From positions 1 to 64,000 of the forward strand of contig CALXQU010000004.1 in the NCBI GenBank assembly GCA_944390725.1: a DNA stretch of 64,000 nt. The letters are read 5' to 3'. Every line of letters begins with the position of its first letter. Within the stretch, counting starts at the first letter, position 1. Of this stretch, positions 41,234 to 50,962 are shown piece after piece. The notes beneath the pieces are model-generated. The model ran no database searches, was not told the origin of the DNA, and worked only from the letters and a program-made list of their open reading frames with translations. This stretch comes from an uncultured Spirochaetaceae bacterium. Lineage in GTDB: Bacteria > Spirochaetota > Spirochaetia > Sphaerochaetales > Sphaerochaetaceae. The position numbers were made by a program, and so were the translations under genes.

Positions 41234-41473
41234 GGCCCATAGGGCCAAGCCGAAAGTGCGGCTATTGCAACAACCAGAAACGCATCCGTATTATCTACAA
41301 GACCTATGGAAGCAGCATACGGATTGATATATTTCCCGATTGGATAATGCTATCAGAACTTTTGAATATCAATAGAATACAAATAGGATAATATCCGATA
41401 TATTACATTCGAATAATAGTAATATCAAATTATAATCAATCAATTAAATACAATTACAATACAAGTATTAGAT
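41234..41473. other. Intergenic region, AT-rich second half
   Basis: Short stems GGCCC-ATA-GGGCC (about 41235-41247) and AGCCG...CGGCT follow the GNAT stop and may be its terminator. From 41320 the sequence is strongly AT-rich with no open frame. Confidence 0.35.
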
Positions 41474-41502
41474 GGGAATACCGCTTATCCAGCGGTATTC
41501 CC
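41474..41502 (-). terminator. Terminator of the RND efflux operon
   Basis: GGGAATACCGCT - TATCC - AGCGGTATTCCC is a perfect 12-pair hairpin overlapping the tolC-like stop codon. The downstream T run is weak. Confidence 0.65.
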
Positions 41503-42909
41503 TATCATTCCATCAGTAATCCGCGGAGGATTATCAGGATCTATTCCCGAGAGGTAGTACAGCGTATAGCAATACTGCGAGAGCGAGATTTTCTCCGTCG
41601 TGAGCTCGATAAGGTCCTTGTTCAGATCGATCTGGCTCTGCAGCACATCCGCCCTGCTGTCTGCCCCGGCATCGCTCCTAAGCGTGGAGTTATCGAGCTT
41701 CAGCGATGAGCTATCGGCCTTAGCCTGCAGGTAATCTATCCTTGCGGAGGAAAGCTCCGCGTTAGAATAGTTCTCAGTCACAGCCGTGGCGAGCGTATTG
41801 CGCGTATCCTCTATGCGGATATCATTTGAGCGCTGCTGGCTCTTGACCCTGTCCCTGTTGTTGAGGATCTTGCCTCCATCCCAGAGCGTGGTCTTGAAGC
41901 CGAGCGTACCCATGAATGACCATTCCTGGGTCGATGACCAGCCGACCTCCCCTGGGAACCTGGAGTTCATCAGGGAGAACGAGAGCTGCAGCGCGAAATC
42001 AGGAACGCCATACATCGAGGCATTGGCAACATACTCGCCATACTCAAGCGCCTTGCCGGCCTTCTCGAGCATCTTCATGGCAGCGGAACTGTCGGATGTC
42101 GCCATCTCAAGAAGGGAATCAAGGGGATATGCCATGATGGTCGCCCATTCTTCCTCATCAGGTACGTACTCAATCTCATCGAGCTGGAGGCCCGGGATGC
42201 CTGTCAGGTTGCGTACATTCTGCAGGAGCTGCATCTGCTGCGTCTTCAGCTCAGCGATTCCGAGGTTGGCCTCGCTTGCGCTGACGCGCGCTTCCACGAC
42301 ATCCTCCTCAAGCATCATCCCTTCCTCGCTGCTCTTCTCAAGATACCCGACTAGCTCATCGGTCGCAGATACCGTCGACTCTAGATAGCCAAGGACATCA
42401 TCTATGTAGTAGAGGGCTGCCAGCATGGCCTTGAGCTGCACGGTAAGCTGCTTCTGCAGGTCGGTCTTCTGCAGCACCTTCACCTCATTGAGCTCCTTAT
42501 ACATATTCACTGCATTGGGAATCTTGCCCCAGGTAATCAGAGGCTGCGTGAGGTTCACGGAAAGGCTGTACATGGTATTATCCAGGCCATCCCATACCTT
42601 GATATCCGTAGATGCAGCCTGCGGTGGTATGCCAAGCTGCGTCAGGATATCATTCGTATTGATGGTCAGGGGATCGTTAAGGGGGCTTACCATATAAGTG
42701 AACCCTCCCTGCAGATCGATCTGCGGATGATAGTTCGCCTCCGCATCCTTCACATCAAGCTGGCTCATCTGGATAGCCTCCTCGGCTTCCCTGAGGTCCG
42801 TGTTGTTCAGGAGCATGGACATGGACAGCTCATCATAGGTATATGCAGGCAGTGCTGCCAGCAATACCGTAGTGATGAATACTGCCGCGATTGCTTTCTT
42901 CAATTCCAC
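41485..42909 (-). CDS. TolC-family outer membrane efflux protein
   Basis: 474 residues with the signal peptide LKKAIAAVFITTVLLAALPAYT. Two internally repeated helical-hairpin halves of the TolC fold are visible (about 30-240 and 265-470), including LSVNLTQPLITWGKIPNAVNM and the repeat-equivalent LGFKTTLWDGGKILNNRDRVK. It forms the outer-membrane channel of the tripartite pump. It is the last gene of the four-gene efflux operon, six bases after the lipoprotein gene. Confidence 0.9.
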   Translation of the reverse strand: MELKKAIAAVFITTVLLAALPAYTYDELSMSMLLNNTDLREAEEAIQMSQLDVKDAEANYHPQIDLQGGFTYMVSPLNDPLTINTNDILTQLGIPPQAASTDIKVWDGLDNTMYSLSVNLTQPLITWGKIPNAVNMYKELNEVKVLQKTDLQKQLTVQLKAMLAALYYIDDVLGYLESTVSATDELVGYLEKSSEEGMMLEEDVVEARVSASEANLGIAELKTQQMQLLQNVRNLTGIPGLQLDEIEYVPDEEEWATIMAYPLDSLLEMATSDSSAAMKMLEKAGKALEYGEYVANASMYGVPDFALQLSFSLMNSRFPGEVGWSSTQEWSFMGTLGFKTTLWDGGKILNNRDRVKSQQRSNDIRIEDTRNTLATAVTENYSNAELSSARIDYLQAKADSSSLKLDNSTLRSDAGADSRADVLQSQIDLNKDLIELTTEKISLSQYCYTLYYLSGIDPDNPPRITDGMIGNTAG

Positions 42910-42915
42910 GCCTCC

Positions 42916-43365
42916 TTATTCAAGAACAAGAGTTATGCTATTGTTCCCATCAGAATAGATTGTCATCTCTTCGATATCGCTGATACGATTACTTCCACCG
43001 CTTGTACTTTCCTCAAAAGCAATAAACCAGAATGAACGCTGGTCATTATCCTTGCCATCCGTAGGAGAAGACGTAACCCACCTGATATCGAGGGTAACCA
43101 TTCCTTCACTGTTGGTCTGTAGCGGAGTGGAAGAGCGATAGATATAATCCCTGATATCACGCCCATCATTTCCAGTGAGGATGTTATAGCCGATCTGGGC
43201 ATTTTCCTCTGAATCGAAAATGTAAACAAAAGCATGCGGAACAGCGGTTTCACGGTCGGATTCAGTCACCGTAACGAAATTCAATGCATCAAATGTATAT
43301 GAACAGCCTACAGCTGCGAATACGACAGATATAATCAGGATTGCTGACAAAAGCCTCTTCTTCAT
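42916..43365 (-). CDS. Lipoprotein of unknown function in the efflux operon
   Basis: 149 residues. The N-terminus KKRLLSAILIISVVFAAVGC is a lipoprotein signal with the Cys at residue 21. The mature part is beta-rich (FVTVTESDRETAVPHAFVYI, GMVTLDIRWV, MTIYSDGNNSITLVLE) and looks like a small beta sandwich. I recognise no family. It is set between the RND pump (5-base gap) and tolC (6-base gap), so a role in the pump complex or envelope anchoring is likely. Confidence 0.65.
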   Translation of the reverse strand: MKKRLLSAILIISVVFAAVGCSYTFDALNFVTVTESDRETAVPHAFVYIFDSEENAQIGYNILTGNDGRDIRDYIYRSSTPLQTNSEGMVTLDIRWVTSSPTDGKDNDQRSFWFIAFEESTSGGSNRISDIEEMTIYSDGNNSITLVLE

Positions 43366-43370
43366 TTTAT

Positions 43371-46300
43371 TTACTTATCCTCCTGTGTTTTATTCCTAAG
43401 TATCTTCCTGATCTTATGACGCTCGAGCACGAAGTAGAGCATCGGCATCAGGAACAGCGTTATGAATGTGCTGGTCGTAAGGCCGCCCATGATTACCTGG
43501 CCCAGAGGCGCATAGACCTCCGCGCCTTCGCCTGTGGCGACTGCCATAGGCACGACGCCGAGAATCGTCGTAAGGGCACTCATCAGGATAGGCCTGAGCC
43601 TGGACCCCGCGCCTTCCGCGATATTGTCGACAAGCGTCTTCATCTCATCGTCATAGGCCATGAACCCAATCAGCAGCCTGTCCGTCTCATCGACCTTCAT
43701 CTCCTTGGCATTGGCCGCATCAAGCCTCGACTTCGTCTCCAGCTGGTTGATGTAGTCGACCATGATGATGCCGTTGTTGACGAGCATGCCGACCAGGGAG
43801 ATGATGCCCATGATCGATACCATGTTCATCGAGGAGCCGAAGACTGCCAGCGAGACGACGACGCCGATTACGCAGAACGGCACGGTGAGCATGATGAGGA
43901 ACGGCTGGTCGAATCTCTCGTAGATGAGGACGATGACCATATAGACGAGGAATATCGCTATGAGGAGAGCCTTGAAGACCGGACCCATGGAGTCGGCAAT
44001 CAGCTCCTCAATGCCTCCCTTCTGCGTCGTGATGCCTGCTGCAAGCGGATTCTCCGCAAGGTACGCCGCTACCCTGTTGGCGACATTGGTCGTACTCTCG
44101 CCCGTGAGGCGCGCTGTGACCGTCATCGTGGTGGACCTGTCGGAGTGGTTGATTACCGAGAGGTCCGTCTGCTCCACGAGGTCCGCGACCTCGCCCATGG
44201 ATACAACCGATCCGGCCTGCGTATAGAGCTTGATGGATGAGAGAAGCGACTCATCGACTGCCCTGTCCACAGCATCGGACGAGAGCCTTATGCCATAGCG
44301 CTCATCGGACACGGCATCGGTATATGTGCCGATATCCATGCCGTTGAAGAGGATCGCCGAGGTCATGGCGGCCTCATAGCTGGTAAGCCCAAGCGATGAC
44401 AGGTACTCGTAGGAAGCGTCCATCACCGTGGTGCGGGAATCATAGGATGTATTGATCGATGCAGTGATTACCTCAGGGTCATCGGAGAGGAAGTCCCTGA
44501 TGCGCTCTGCCTCGCTGTAGAGAAGCTCGGTATCATCACCGACAAGCGTGATGCCGTAGCCGCCGCCTCCGGAGATGTAGCCGACAAGGTAGTCGAATCC
44601 GCCGTTCTCTACAGATATCGTGGCATCGGGTATGGCCGCGGAGAGCCTGTACTGCATATCGCGGATGATCTCATGGATGCCGCGCTCCCTTTCCTCGACA
44701 GGCACCAGGACAGCATGGATGCCTCCCTGGTTGGATTCGGTCGAGAAGCTCATGGCCTCGACAGACTTGCCTGAATAGACGAGGTCCGTCTTCAGCTCCG
44801 GGACATTCTCGATGAGGATATCCTCGATCTGCTCCATGGCAGCACGTGTTTTCTCCGGGGTGTATCCGTACGGGAACGATGCATTGATATAGAAATCGTT
44901 GTTATCCGTGGACGGGATGAACGCCATGCCGACCTGCGTTATCGAGTAGATCGTCAGCGCGAGCACCAGGAGCACGATTATCAGCGCGAACGGCGTATGG
45001 TCAAGGCACTGCCTGAGCGCGAACCTGTAGCCGCGCTCAAGTCCGGCGACGCCCCTGACGAGGATGAAGTCCTTCTTCGGCTGCCTGTTGCCGTCCTCCT
45101 TAAGGAACTTCTTCAGCAGATACGGGACGAAGACGATGGCCACGATCAGCGAGGAGAAGATGGAGAACATGAACGTAAGGGACACGTCACGCAGGATCGA
45201 TCCGACGATGCCGCTGAGCATCGCCAGAGGAATGAATACGACGACAGTCGTGAGGTTGGAGCCGATGACGGACTTGTCGACGATATCGGTACCGAGGTAG
45301 ATGGACTGCGTGACCGAATGGATGCCGACGCCATCCTTCTCCATCTGGTAGTATCTGTAGACCTGGTCGAGGACGACTATCGAGGCATCGACTATCGAGC
45401 CTAGGGCGACGACGACGCCGGATATCGACATGAGGTTGATGGTGATCCCGAAAAGCTTCATCAGGATGAACGAGAAGAAGCATGAGAGCGGAATCGAAAG
45501 CCCGATTACGAACGTCGCGCGCCCGTCATTGAGGAATACATAGATGACGAGGATGGCTATGAGGATGCCCATCACGCCTGACTCGATGACGTTCCTCAGC
45601 GATGCGAGGACGATATCGGCATCATTGCTGATCACCTCATAGCGGAGCGCCCCGCCTGTCTCGGCCTCGGACCGCGCCAGGATCTCCTGCATCTGATTCG
45701 CTATCTGCACGGTATTGCCGTCAGCACGCTTGGAGACGCTTACCACGACGACATCCTCGCCATATGAGAACACAGAATGGTCTGAGCCTGCGTTCTCCAT
45801 CGTGATATCCGCGATATCCTGCAGTCTTATGATGGTGCCTTCATCGGACGCACCGACAGGGAGCATGCGTATCTCGCTGATATCCGAGTACTCGCCATCA
45901 TACCTCAGGTTGATGCTGACCTCGCCCGAATCGGCAGTGCCGAGCGGCATCGATACGTTGGATGCGCTCAGCAGCTGGAAGACAGTCAGCGGGGAGATTC
46001 CCCTTGCTGCCATGTCATCAAGGCGCAGGCGGATGGAGACGCGCGGCTCCAGGCCGCCATCGACCTCTATAGATGACACACCGGGAATCCTGGCAATCAT
46101 CGGGGTAAGCTCATCCTCGATATACCTAGTGACGCCTGCTATATCGTCATTGCCCTCAACCTTGAAGGTGAATATCGGCAGCATCGTGGCGCCGCCCACC
46201 AGGGCTATGGGGTCGCCCTGCAGGCCTGAAGGCAGCGAGCTCCTGAGCTCGGATATCCTGTTCCTCACCTCATCGAGCTGGTCATATACATCCACGCTGT

Positions 46301-46589
46301 CGTTGAACGTGATCGATACCATGCTGACGGAGTTCATCGATTGCGATGTCATCGACTGGAAATCCGGTAGGGTGACGAAATCATCCTCCAGCACATCGGT
46401 GACCATCCTCTCCATATCCTCGGCGCTGGCACCGGGATATATCGATATCACGAATACCTGCGGCAGGCTTATATCGGGGATGAACTCCATGTTCATCGAG
46501 GAAAGGGAGACGATGCCGAAGAGCGCAAGCGCGATCAGGATCATCGTCAGCACAGGCGTGTGCTTGACCGAGAATCGCGATATCTTCAT
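43371..46589 (-). CDS. RND-family efflux pump (AcrB/HAE1-like)
   Basis: 1072 residues, the full length of RND permeases, with 12 TM helices and two large periplasmic loops. The N-terminus IALALFGIVSLSSMNMEFIP is typical, as are GVVVALGSIVDASIVVLDQV in TM4 (proton relay Asp) and GIISLVGMLVNNGIIMVDYI in the second half. It exports drugs or lipids with proton entry. Its gene overlaps the membrane-fusion gene by four bases. The substrate is unknown. Confidence 0.93.
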   Translation of the reverse strand: MKISRFSVKHTPVLTMILIALALFGIVSLSSMNMEFIPDISLPQVFVISIYPGASAEDMERMVTDVLEDDFVTLPDFQSMTSQSMNSVSMVSITFNDSVDVYDQLDEVRNRISELRSSLPSGLQGDPIALVGGATMLPIFTFKVEGNDDIAGVTRYIEDELTPMIARIPGVSSIEVDGGLEPRVSIRLRLDDMAARGISPLTVFQLLSASNVSMPLGTADSGEVSINLRYDGEYSDISEIRMLPVGASDEGTIIRLQDIADITMENAGSDHSVFSYGEDVVVVSVSKRADGNTVQIANQMQEILARSEAETGGALRYEVISNDADIVLASLRNVIESGVMGILIAILVIYVFLNDGRATFVIGLSIPLSCFFSFILMKLFGITINLMSISGVVVALGSIVDASIVVLDQVYRYYQMEKDGVGIHSVTQSIYLGTDIVDKSVIGSNLTTVVVFIPLAMLSGIVGSILRDVSLTFMFSIFSSLIVAIVFVPYLLKKFLKEDGNRQPKKDFILVRGVAGLERGYRFALRQCLDHTPFALIIVLLVLALTIYSITQVGMAFIPSTDNNDFYINASFPYGYTPEKTRAAMEQIEDILIENVPELKTDLVYSGKSVEAMSFSTESNQGGIHAVLVPVEERERGIHEIIRDMQYRLSAAIPDATISVENGGFDYLVGYISGGGGYGITLVGDDTELLYSEAERIRDFLSDDPEVITASINTSYDSRTTVMDASYEYLSSLGLTSYEAAMTSAILFNGMDIGTYTDAVSDERYGIRLSSDAVDRAVDESLLSSIKLYTQAGSVVSMGEVADLVEQTDLSVINHSDRSTTMTVTARLTGESTTNVANRVAAYLAENPLAAGITTQKGGIEELIADSMGPVFKALLIAIFLVYMVIVLIYERFDQPFLIMLTVPFCVIGVVVSLAVFGSSMNMVSIMGIISLVGMLVNNGIIMVDYINQLETKSRLDAANAKEMKVDETDRLLIGFMAYDDEMKTLVDNIAEGAGSRLRPILMSALTTILGVVPMAVATGEGAEVYAPLGQVIMGGLTTSTFITLFLMPMLYFVLERHKIRKILRNKTQEDK

Positions 46590-47647
46590 ACGCTATCTCC
46601 CGCGACCACGGTCACCGGCTCTCCCGACACCACTGAATTCTGGCCCTTGACGATGAACATCCTGTCCTTGTTCGCCTCCCCGACCGAGAAGAAGCTGCTG
46701 TCGGAGATGCCGCCCTCTAGCGTGACGAGCTCCGCCCTGCTGCCGTCCGCGGAAAGGGCATACGCAGAACCATCGGCCAGCCTCGCGCTGACCGGCAGCG
46801 ACCACTCATCGGATGAGTCATAGACGATCCTCGCCTTCACGAGCATGCCGATCGTGAAGCCGGCAGGCTCATCGAGTAGCACGCGCACCTTGAAGGTCTT
46901 CGACGTCGGGTCGATATACGGCGAGACGGAGAGGATCGAGGCGGATGACGAGAGCGTCCCGTCAGGCCTGTAGACCTCTACGGAAAGGGATTCCGGGTCT
47001 GCCAGTGCGATATCGTCATAGAACTTCTCGCCCACCGGCACATCGACGACAAGCCTCGAGAGGTCCGCGATGATGGCAAGCGGCATCTCAGAGGATGCCA
47101 CAGACCCTTCGGAGGAATCTGCCATCACGACGGTGCCGCCCTTGGGGGCCGTGACCTCGGCATAGGAGAGCTGGAGCTCGGCAAGCTCGAGCTGGGCATC
47201 TGCCGCATCCTTCTGCGCCTTCGTCATCTCATAGTCCTGCTGCGTGACGGCGCCAGCCTGGTAAAGCGGCTCCATCCTGGACAGGGCGCTCTCGAGGGCA
47301 GTAGCCTGGGCCTTCGCCTGGGCAAGCTGCAGCTCATACGGCCTCTTGTCTATCACGGCGATGACATCGCCTTCGCTGACTGCATCGCCCGGCCTTATCG
47401 AATAGCTCTCGATCGTCCCCTGCACGAACGGGACGACCGGTATCATCGCCTCCGCCATCACGTATGATGTGTTCTCCGCATATGATGAGATGGTATGGAG
47501 CCCGGGGCTGGCTACCTCCACGGGCTTCATCGGAGGCTCATACGTCACCGGCTCGCGCGAATTGAAGAAGATGACCAGTCCCGCTGCGAATGCAAGGAAG
47601 ACAAGTATCACGATGGCATATCTTATGATTACGGCTTTTCTGCTCAT
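46586..47647 (-). CDS. RND membrane-fusion (periplasmic adaptor) protein
   Basis: 353 residues from MSRKAVIIRY. It has an N-terminal membrane anchor (about 8-30) rather than a cleaved signal. The first lipoyl half is SIRPGDAVSEGDVIAVIDKR, followed by a helical hairpin (about 115-170). The second lipoyl half is APKGGTVVMADSSEGSVASS, and beta-barrel and membrane-proximal domains follow. It connects the pump to TolC. GAGGAAT precedes the ATG; the longer frame to 47764 lies in the divergent promoter region. It is the first gene of the operon. Confidence 0.88.
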   Translation of the reverse strand: MSRKAVIIRYAIVILVFLAFAAGLVIFFNSREPVTYEPPMKPVEVASPGLHTISSYAENTSYVMAEAMIPVVPFVQGTIESYSIRPGDAVSEGDVIAVIDKRPYELQLAQAKAQATALESALSRMEPLYQAGAVTQQDYEMTKAQKDAADAQLELAELQLSYAEVTAPKGGTVVMADSSEGSVASSEMPLAIIADLSRLVVDVPVGEKFYDDIALADPESLSVEVYRPDGTLSSSASILSVSPYIDPTSKTFKVRVLLDEPAGFTIGMLVKARIVYDSSDEWSLPVSARLADGSAYALSADGSRAELVTLEGGISDSSFFSVGEANKDRMFIVKGQNSVVSGEPVTVVAGDSV

Positions 47648-47788
47648 ATATTCCTCATAGCTAAATGGTACGGATCGCGGGTAGTCGGAGGAAACTACAA
47701 AATCCCGACAAAGTGTCGGATGCCTTGTGAAGATTATATGAACCTCCATCGGTTCACCCCTCATGAGGTTCTATGCTAGGATGTCGCC

Positions 47789-49153
47789 ATGAAAGACTAT
47801 TCTGCCATGCTGGCAAAGCAGAAGGAGTTCTTCCTCTCCGGGAAGACGCTCCCATATAAGGCAAGGAAGGAGAACCTCGGGAAGCTCCTCTCCGCACTCA
47901 AGGCGAATGAGGATGCGATCATAGCGGCCCTGCATGAGGACCTCGGCAAGAGCCCGTTCGAATCATATGCGACGGAAATCGGCATCGCCTATGGCGAGAT
48001 AAGGTACCTCATGAAGCATCTGAGGAAGCTGATGGCGAAGAAGCGCGTCGCCTCCCCCATCACGATATTCAAGGCCTCGAGCTACACGGTATCGGAGCCG
48101 ATGGGCAATACGCTGATCTTCTCTCCCTGGAACTACCCGCTGCAGCTGACTATCGTCCCGCTCGCCGCAGCCATCGCAGGCGGCAATACAGCAATCGTCA
48201 AGCCCTCAAGGTACTCGAAGAGCACCTCCGCGCTGATGGCAAGGATCATCTCGGAGACATTCAGCGAGGAGTACATCGCCCTGGTGGAAGGCGGGCATGA
48301 GGAGAACACGGCGCTCCTGGAGCTCAGGTACGATATGATCTTCTTCACGGGATCCCCCAATGTCGGCAGGATCGTGGCCGAGAAGGCCGCCAGGACGCTC
48401 ACGCCATGCGTCCTTGAGCTGGGCGGCAAGAGCCCTGTCATCATCGATGGCACCCTTGATATGGACCTCACGGCCAGGAGGCTGATGTGGGGCAAGCTCC
48501 TCAATGCCGGACAGACATGCGTAGGCCCTGACTATGTCCTCGTGAAGAAGGGATATGAGGATGCATTAATCTCTGCCATCAGGCGCCAGTCAGCTAGGAT
48601 GTATCCGGAGCCACTCTCCTCCGAAGAATATCCCAAGATCATCAACGAGAAGCATTTCGACAGGCTATGCAGCCTTATCGAGGGGTCGGAGGTCGCTCTC
48701 GGAGGTGCATCTGACAGAGCCTCCAGGAAGATCGAGCCCACAGTGCTCTATCCTGTGAAGGAGACTGATCCTGTCATGCAGGAGGAAATCTTCGGGCCTG
48801 TGCTCCCGATTCTGACGTATTCATCCCTTGACGAAGCGATTGCCTTCATCAGGAAGAGGGAGAAGCCCCTTGCCCTCTATATCTTCAGCAAGGACAAGGC
48901 GGCAATCGGCAAGGTCCATTCATCGGTATCCTTCGGAGGAGGCTGCGTCAACGACACGGTCATCCACCTCTCCAACCCGAGGCTGCCCTTCGGCGGCGTC
49001 GGTGCATCCGGCATGGGCGCATACCACGGCAGGAGGAGCTTCGAATCATTCACGAGGAGGAAATCCATCGTAAATGAGGCAACATGGATCGATCTCCCTA
49101 TCCGCTTCGCCCCATTCGGCAATAAGATAAGGCTGCTGAGGAAACTGATGTGA
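47789..49153 (+). CDS. Class 3-type aldehyde dehydrogenase
   Basis: 454 residues, NAD(P)-dependent oxidation of an aldehyde. Motifs are FSPWNYPLQLTIVPLAAAIAGGN, FFTGSPNVGRIVAEKAA (nucleotide site), LELGGKSPVII with the catalytic Glu, NAGQTCVGPDYVLV with the catalytic Cys, and EIFGPVLPI. The short length and C-terminal part (GASGMGAYHGRRSFESFTRRKSI) mark the ALDH3/fatty-aldehyde group, often with a hydrophobic tail; here the tail is GNKIRLLRKLM. Its gene overlaps the ClC gene by four bases. Confidence 0.92.
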   Translation: MKDYSAMLAKQKEFFLSGKTLPYKARKENLGKLLSALKANEDAIIAALHEDLGKSPFESYATEIGIAYGEIRYLMKHLRKLMAKKRVASPITIFKASSYTVSEPMGNTLIFSPWNYPLQLTIVPLAAAIAGGNTAIVKPSRYSKSTSALMARIISETFSEEYIALVEGGHEENTALLELRYDMIFFTGSPNVGRIVAEKAARTLTPCVLELGGKSPVIIDGTLDMDLTARRLMWGKLLNAGQTCVGPDYVLVKKGYEDALISAIRRQSARMYPEPLSSEEYPKIINEKHFDRLCSLIEGSEVALGGASDRASRKIEPTVLYPVKETDPVMQEEIFGPVLPILTYSSLDEAIAFIRKREKPLALYIFSKDKAAIGKVHSSVSFGGGCVNDTVIHLSNPRLPFGGVGASGMGAYHGRRSFESFTRRKSIVNEATWIDLPIRFAPFGNKIRLLRKLM

Positions 49154-50418
49154 GGACTGTGCTTAGATACCTGCTTGCCGCGATAAGGAGCTTCCTGGCC
49201 GCCCTTCTCGTAGGGGCTGTCATAACCCTCTTCGCCAATACCGTGACGCTGGCCTGGGAGCTGACGCAGGAGTATCCGCTGATGATGCTCATGCTGCCCG
49301 TCTCCGCGGCTCTCACGGTCTATATATTCCAGAAAGCAGGCGATGCATACAGGAAGGTCACATCGATGGCCATCGATTTCCTGCACGATGGGGAGGCCGA
49401 TGAGGCAGGCATGGAGAGGCCGAAGGTTGAAGGGCTGCATATCTCGCCGCTGATGGGCGTCGCAGCCTACGTCACGGCATCCCTCTCCCACTTCTCAGGC
49501 GCATCCGTCGGCAAGGAAGGCGCAGGCGTGCAGATAGGGCTTGCGGCAAGCGAGTTCTGCTACCGCATCGACAGGAAGATATTCAGGGGCAGCTTCAGGT
49601 CCAGAGGCGACTACTACCTCATCTGCGGCGCATCAGCTGCCTTCGCGGCGCTCTTCGGCTCCCCTATCGCAGGCTGCCTCTTCGGCCTTACGTTCGCGAC
49701 TCCGGACACGATCAGGCTCAGCGCGATGCTGCCTTCGGTAATCGCATCCTTCACGGCCGTATGGTTCTCATCGCTCCTCGGCGTCCATGTCATGGAGATT
49801 CCCCATTTCACAGAGCTGCCGTTCACCTGGGAAAATGCCATCATAGTAGCCCTCTTCGCGCTGGCTGTGGGTGTCGGCGCCAGGTTCTTCATCATCCTGC
49901 TTGAGAAGTTCAAGGAGCGCACGGAGAAGGCATTCAGAAGCGCCTATACCCGTGCCGTCGTACCCGCTGTCATGGTAATGGTGCTGCTCTTCGCGATCTA
50001 TGCAGCCACGGGAACCAACAAGTATGCCGGGCTCTCGATAGCACTTCTCTACGATGCCATAAACGGCGACACGGCAATCTATGCCTTCGCCCTCAATGCG
50101 CTGACCATCTTCCTCTCGATATCGGCAGGATTCGTCGGAGGCGAGGTCGTGCCGCTCCTTGTCACAGGGGGCACATTCGGCTTCACGGTTGCGACCATCG
50201 CAGGCCTCCCTACCCCTGCATTCGCGGTCCTCGGCGCCGTAGGCATGCTTGCAGGAGGCACTAACCTCCCTGTCGTATGCTTCGCGCTCGGCCTCGAGCT
50301 CTTCGGCTACAACGAGCCGATGCTGCTCTTCATAGCCACAGCCATTGCCTACGCGACATCAGGCAAGCACAGCATCTACCAGCATCAGAGGCAGGTCTTC
50401 TACAGGCAGTTCAGGTGA
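49150..50418 (+). CDS. ClC-family chloride channel/transporter
   Basis: 422 residues with about 10-11 TM helices. The ion-pathway motifs are present: HFSGASVGKEGAGVQIG (family GxGxEGP, with Ala in place of Pro), FGSPIAGCLFGLTFA, and GGTFGFTVATIAG (family GxFxP without the Pro). The gating glutamate position Lys-Glu-Gly (GKEG) is kept. There are no CBS domains. It moves chloride or fluoride; the group is not certain. It overlaps the aldehyde dehydrogenase gene. Confidence 0.85.
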   Translation: MRTVLRYLLAAIRSFLAALLVGAVITLFANTVTLAWELTQEYPLMMLMLPVSAALTVYIFQKAGDAYRKVTSMAIDFLHDGEADEAGMERPKVEGLHISPLMGVAAYVTASLSHFSGASVGKEGAGVQIGLAASEFCYRIDRKIFRGSFRSRGDYYLICGASAAFAALFGSPIAGCLFGLTFATPDTIRLSAMLPSVIASFTAVWFSSLLGVHVMEIPHFTELPFTWENAIIVALFALAVGVGARFFIILLEKFKERTEKAFRSAYTRAVVPAVMVMVLLFAIYAATGTNKYAGLSIALLYDAINGDTAIYAFALNALTIFLSISAGFVGGEVVPLLVTGGTFGFTVATIAGLPTPAFAVLGAVGMLAGGTNLPVVCFALGLELFGYNEPMLLFIATAIAYATSGKHSIYQHQRQVFYRQFR

Positions 50419-50589
50419 ATCCGTCCTTCTTCTGGCAATTGCCTCAGACAGCCTGGATAATCTTTGGTCACACATTAAAATGATGGCAATAGCTGAAGCC
50501 TATCAGATACGGATAGGTTTTAGTTATTCCGCAATACAAGTGCGTATACGAATACGTTGCAAATCATGTCATACTTATATGGGGCGATA

Positions 50590-50862
50590 ATGGAATTCTA
50601 TTCTGTAAGAGAGCTGAGAACAAACATGAAACCAATTTGGGTGAACCTCTCGAAGGACAATGATGTCGTAATCACTGATAATGGCAAGCCATATGCCCTG
50701 ATGATGAGGATTCCTGAAGGGAGGCTCGATGAGACCACCCGTGCCATACGGCAAGCCAAGGCAATAGCCGCGATAGGCCGCATGAGGAGCAACGCGGAGA
50801 AGAATGGATTCATGTCTGACGAGGAGATCGATAAGGCGATAAGGGAAGCAAGGAAAGCGTGA
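50590..50862 (+). CDS. Phd/YefM-type antitoxin
   Basis: 90 residues. EFYSVRELRTNMKPIW then DVVITDNGKPYALMMRI are the N-terminal DNA-binding and dimer part of Phd/YefM antitoxins. The C-terminal tail (residues 45-90) is helical and would bind a toxin. No complete toxin gene follows. Directly after the stop the same frame stays open to about 50995 (SYYRVAYGECRNGEYIMEA), perhaps a decayed partner. The ATG at 50590 follows GGGGCGATA; the longer frame to 50557 is not needed. Confidence 0.75.
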   Translation: MEFYSVRELRTNMKPIWVNLSKDNDVVITDNGKPYALMMRIPEGRLDETTRAIRQAKAIAAIGRMRSNAEKNGFMSDEEIDKAIREARKA

Positions 50863-50962
50863 ATATGGATAATCTCCATTGAGCCCGATCCTGTCCAGCC
50901 TAGCTATTATCGGGTCGCCTACGGGGAATGCCGGAACGGAGAATATATCATGGAGGCGTGTT

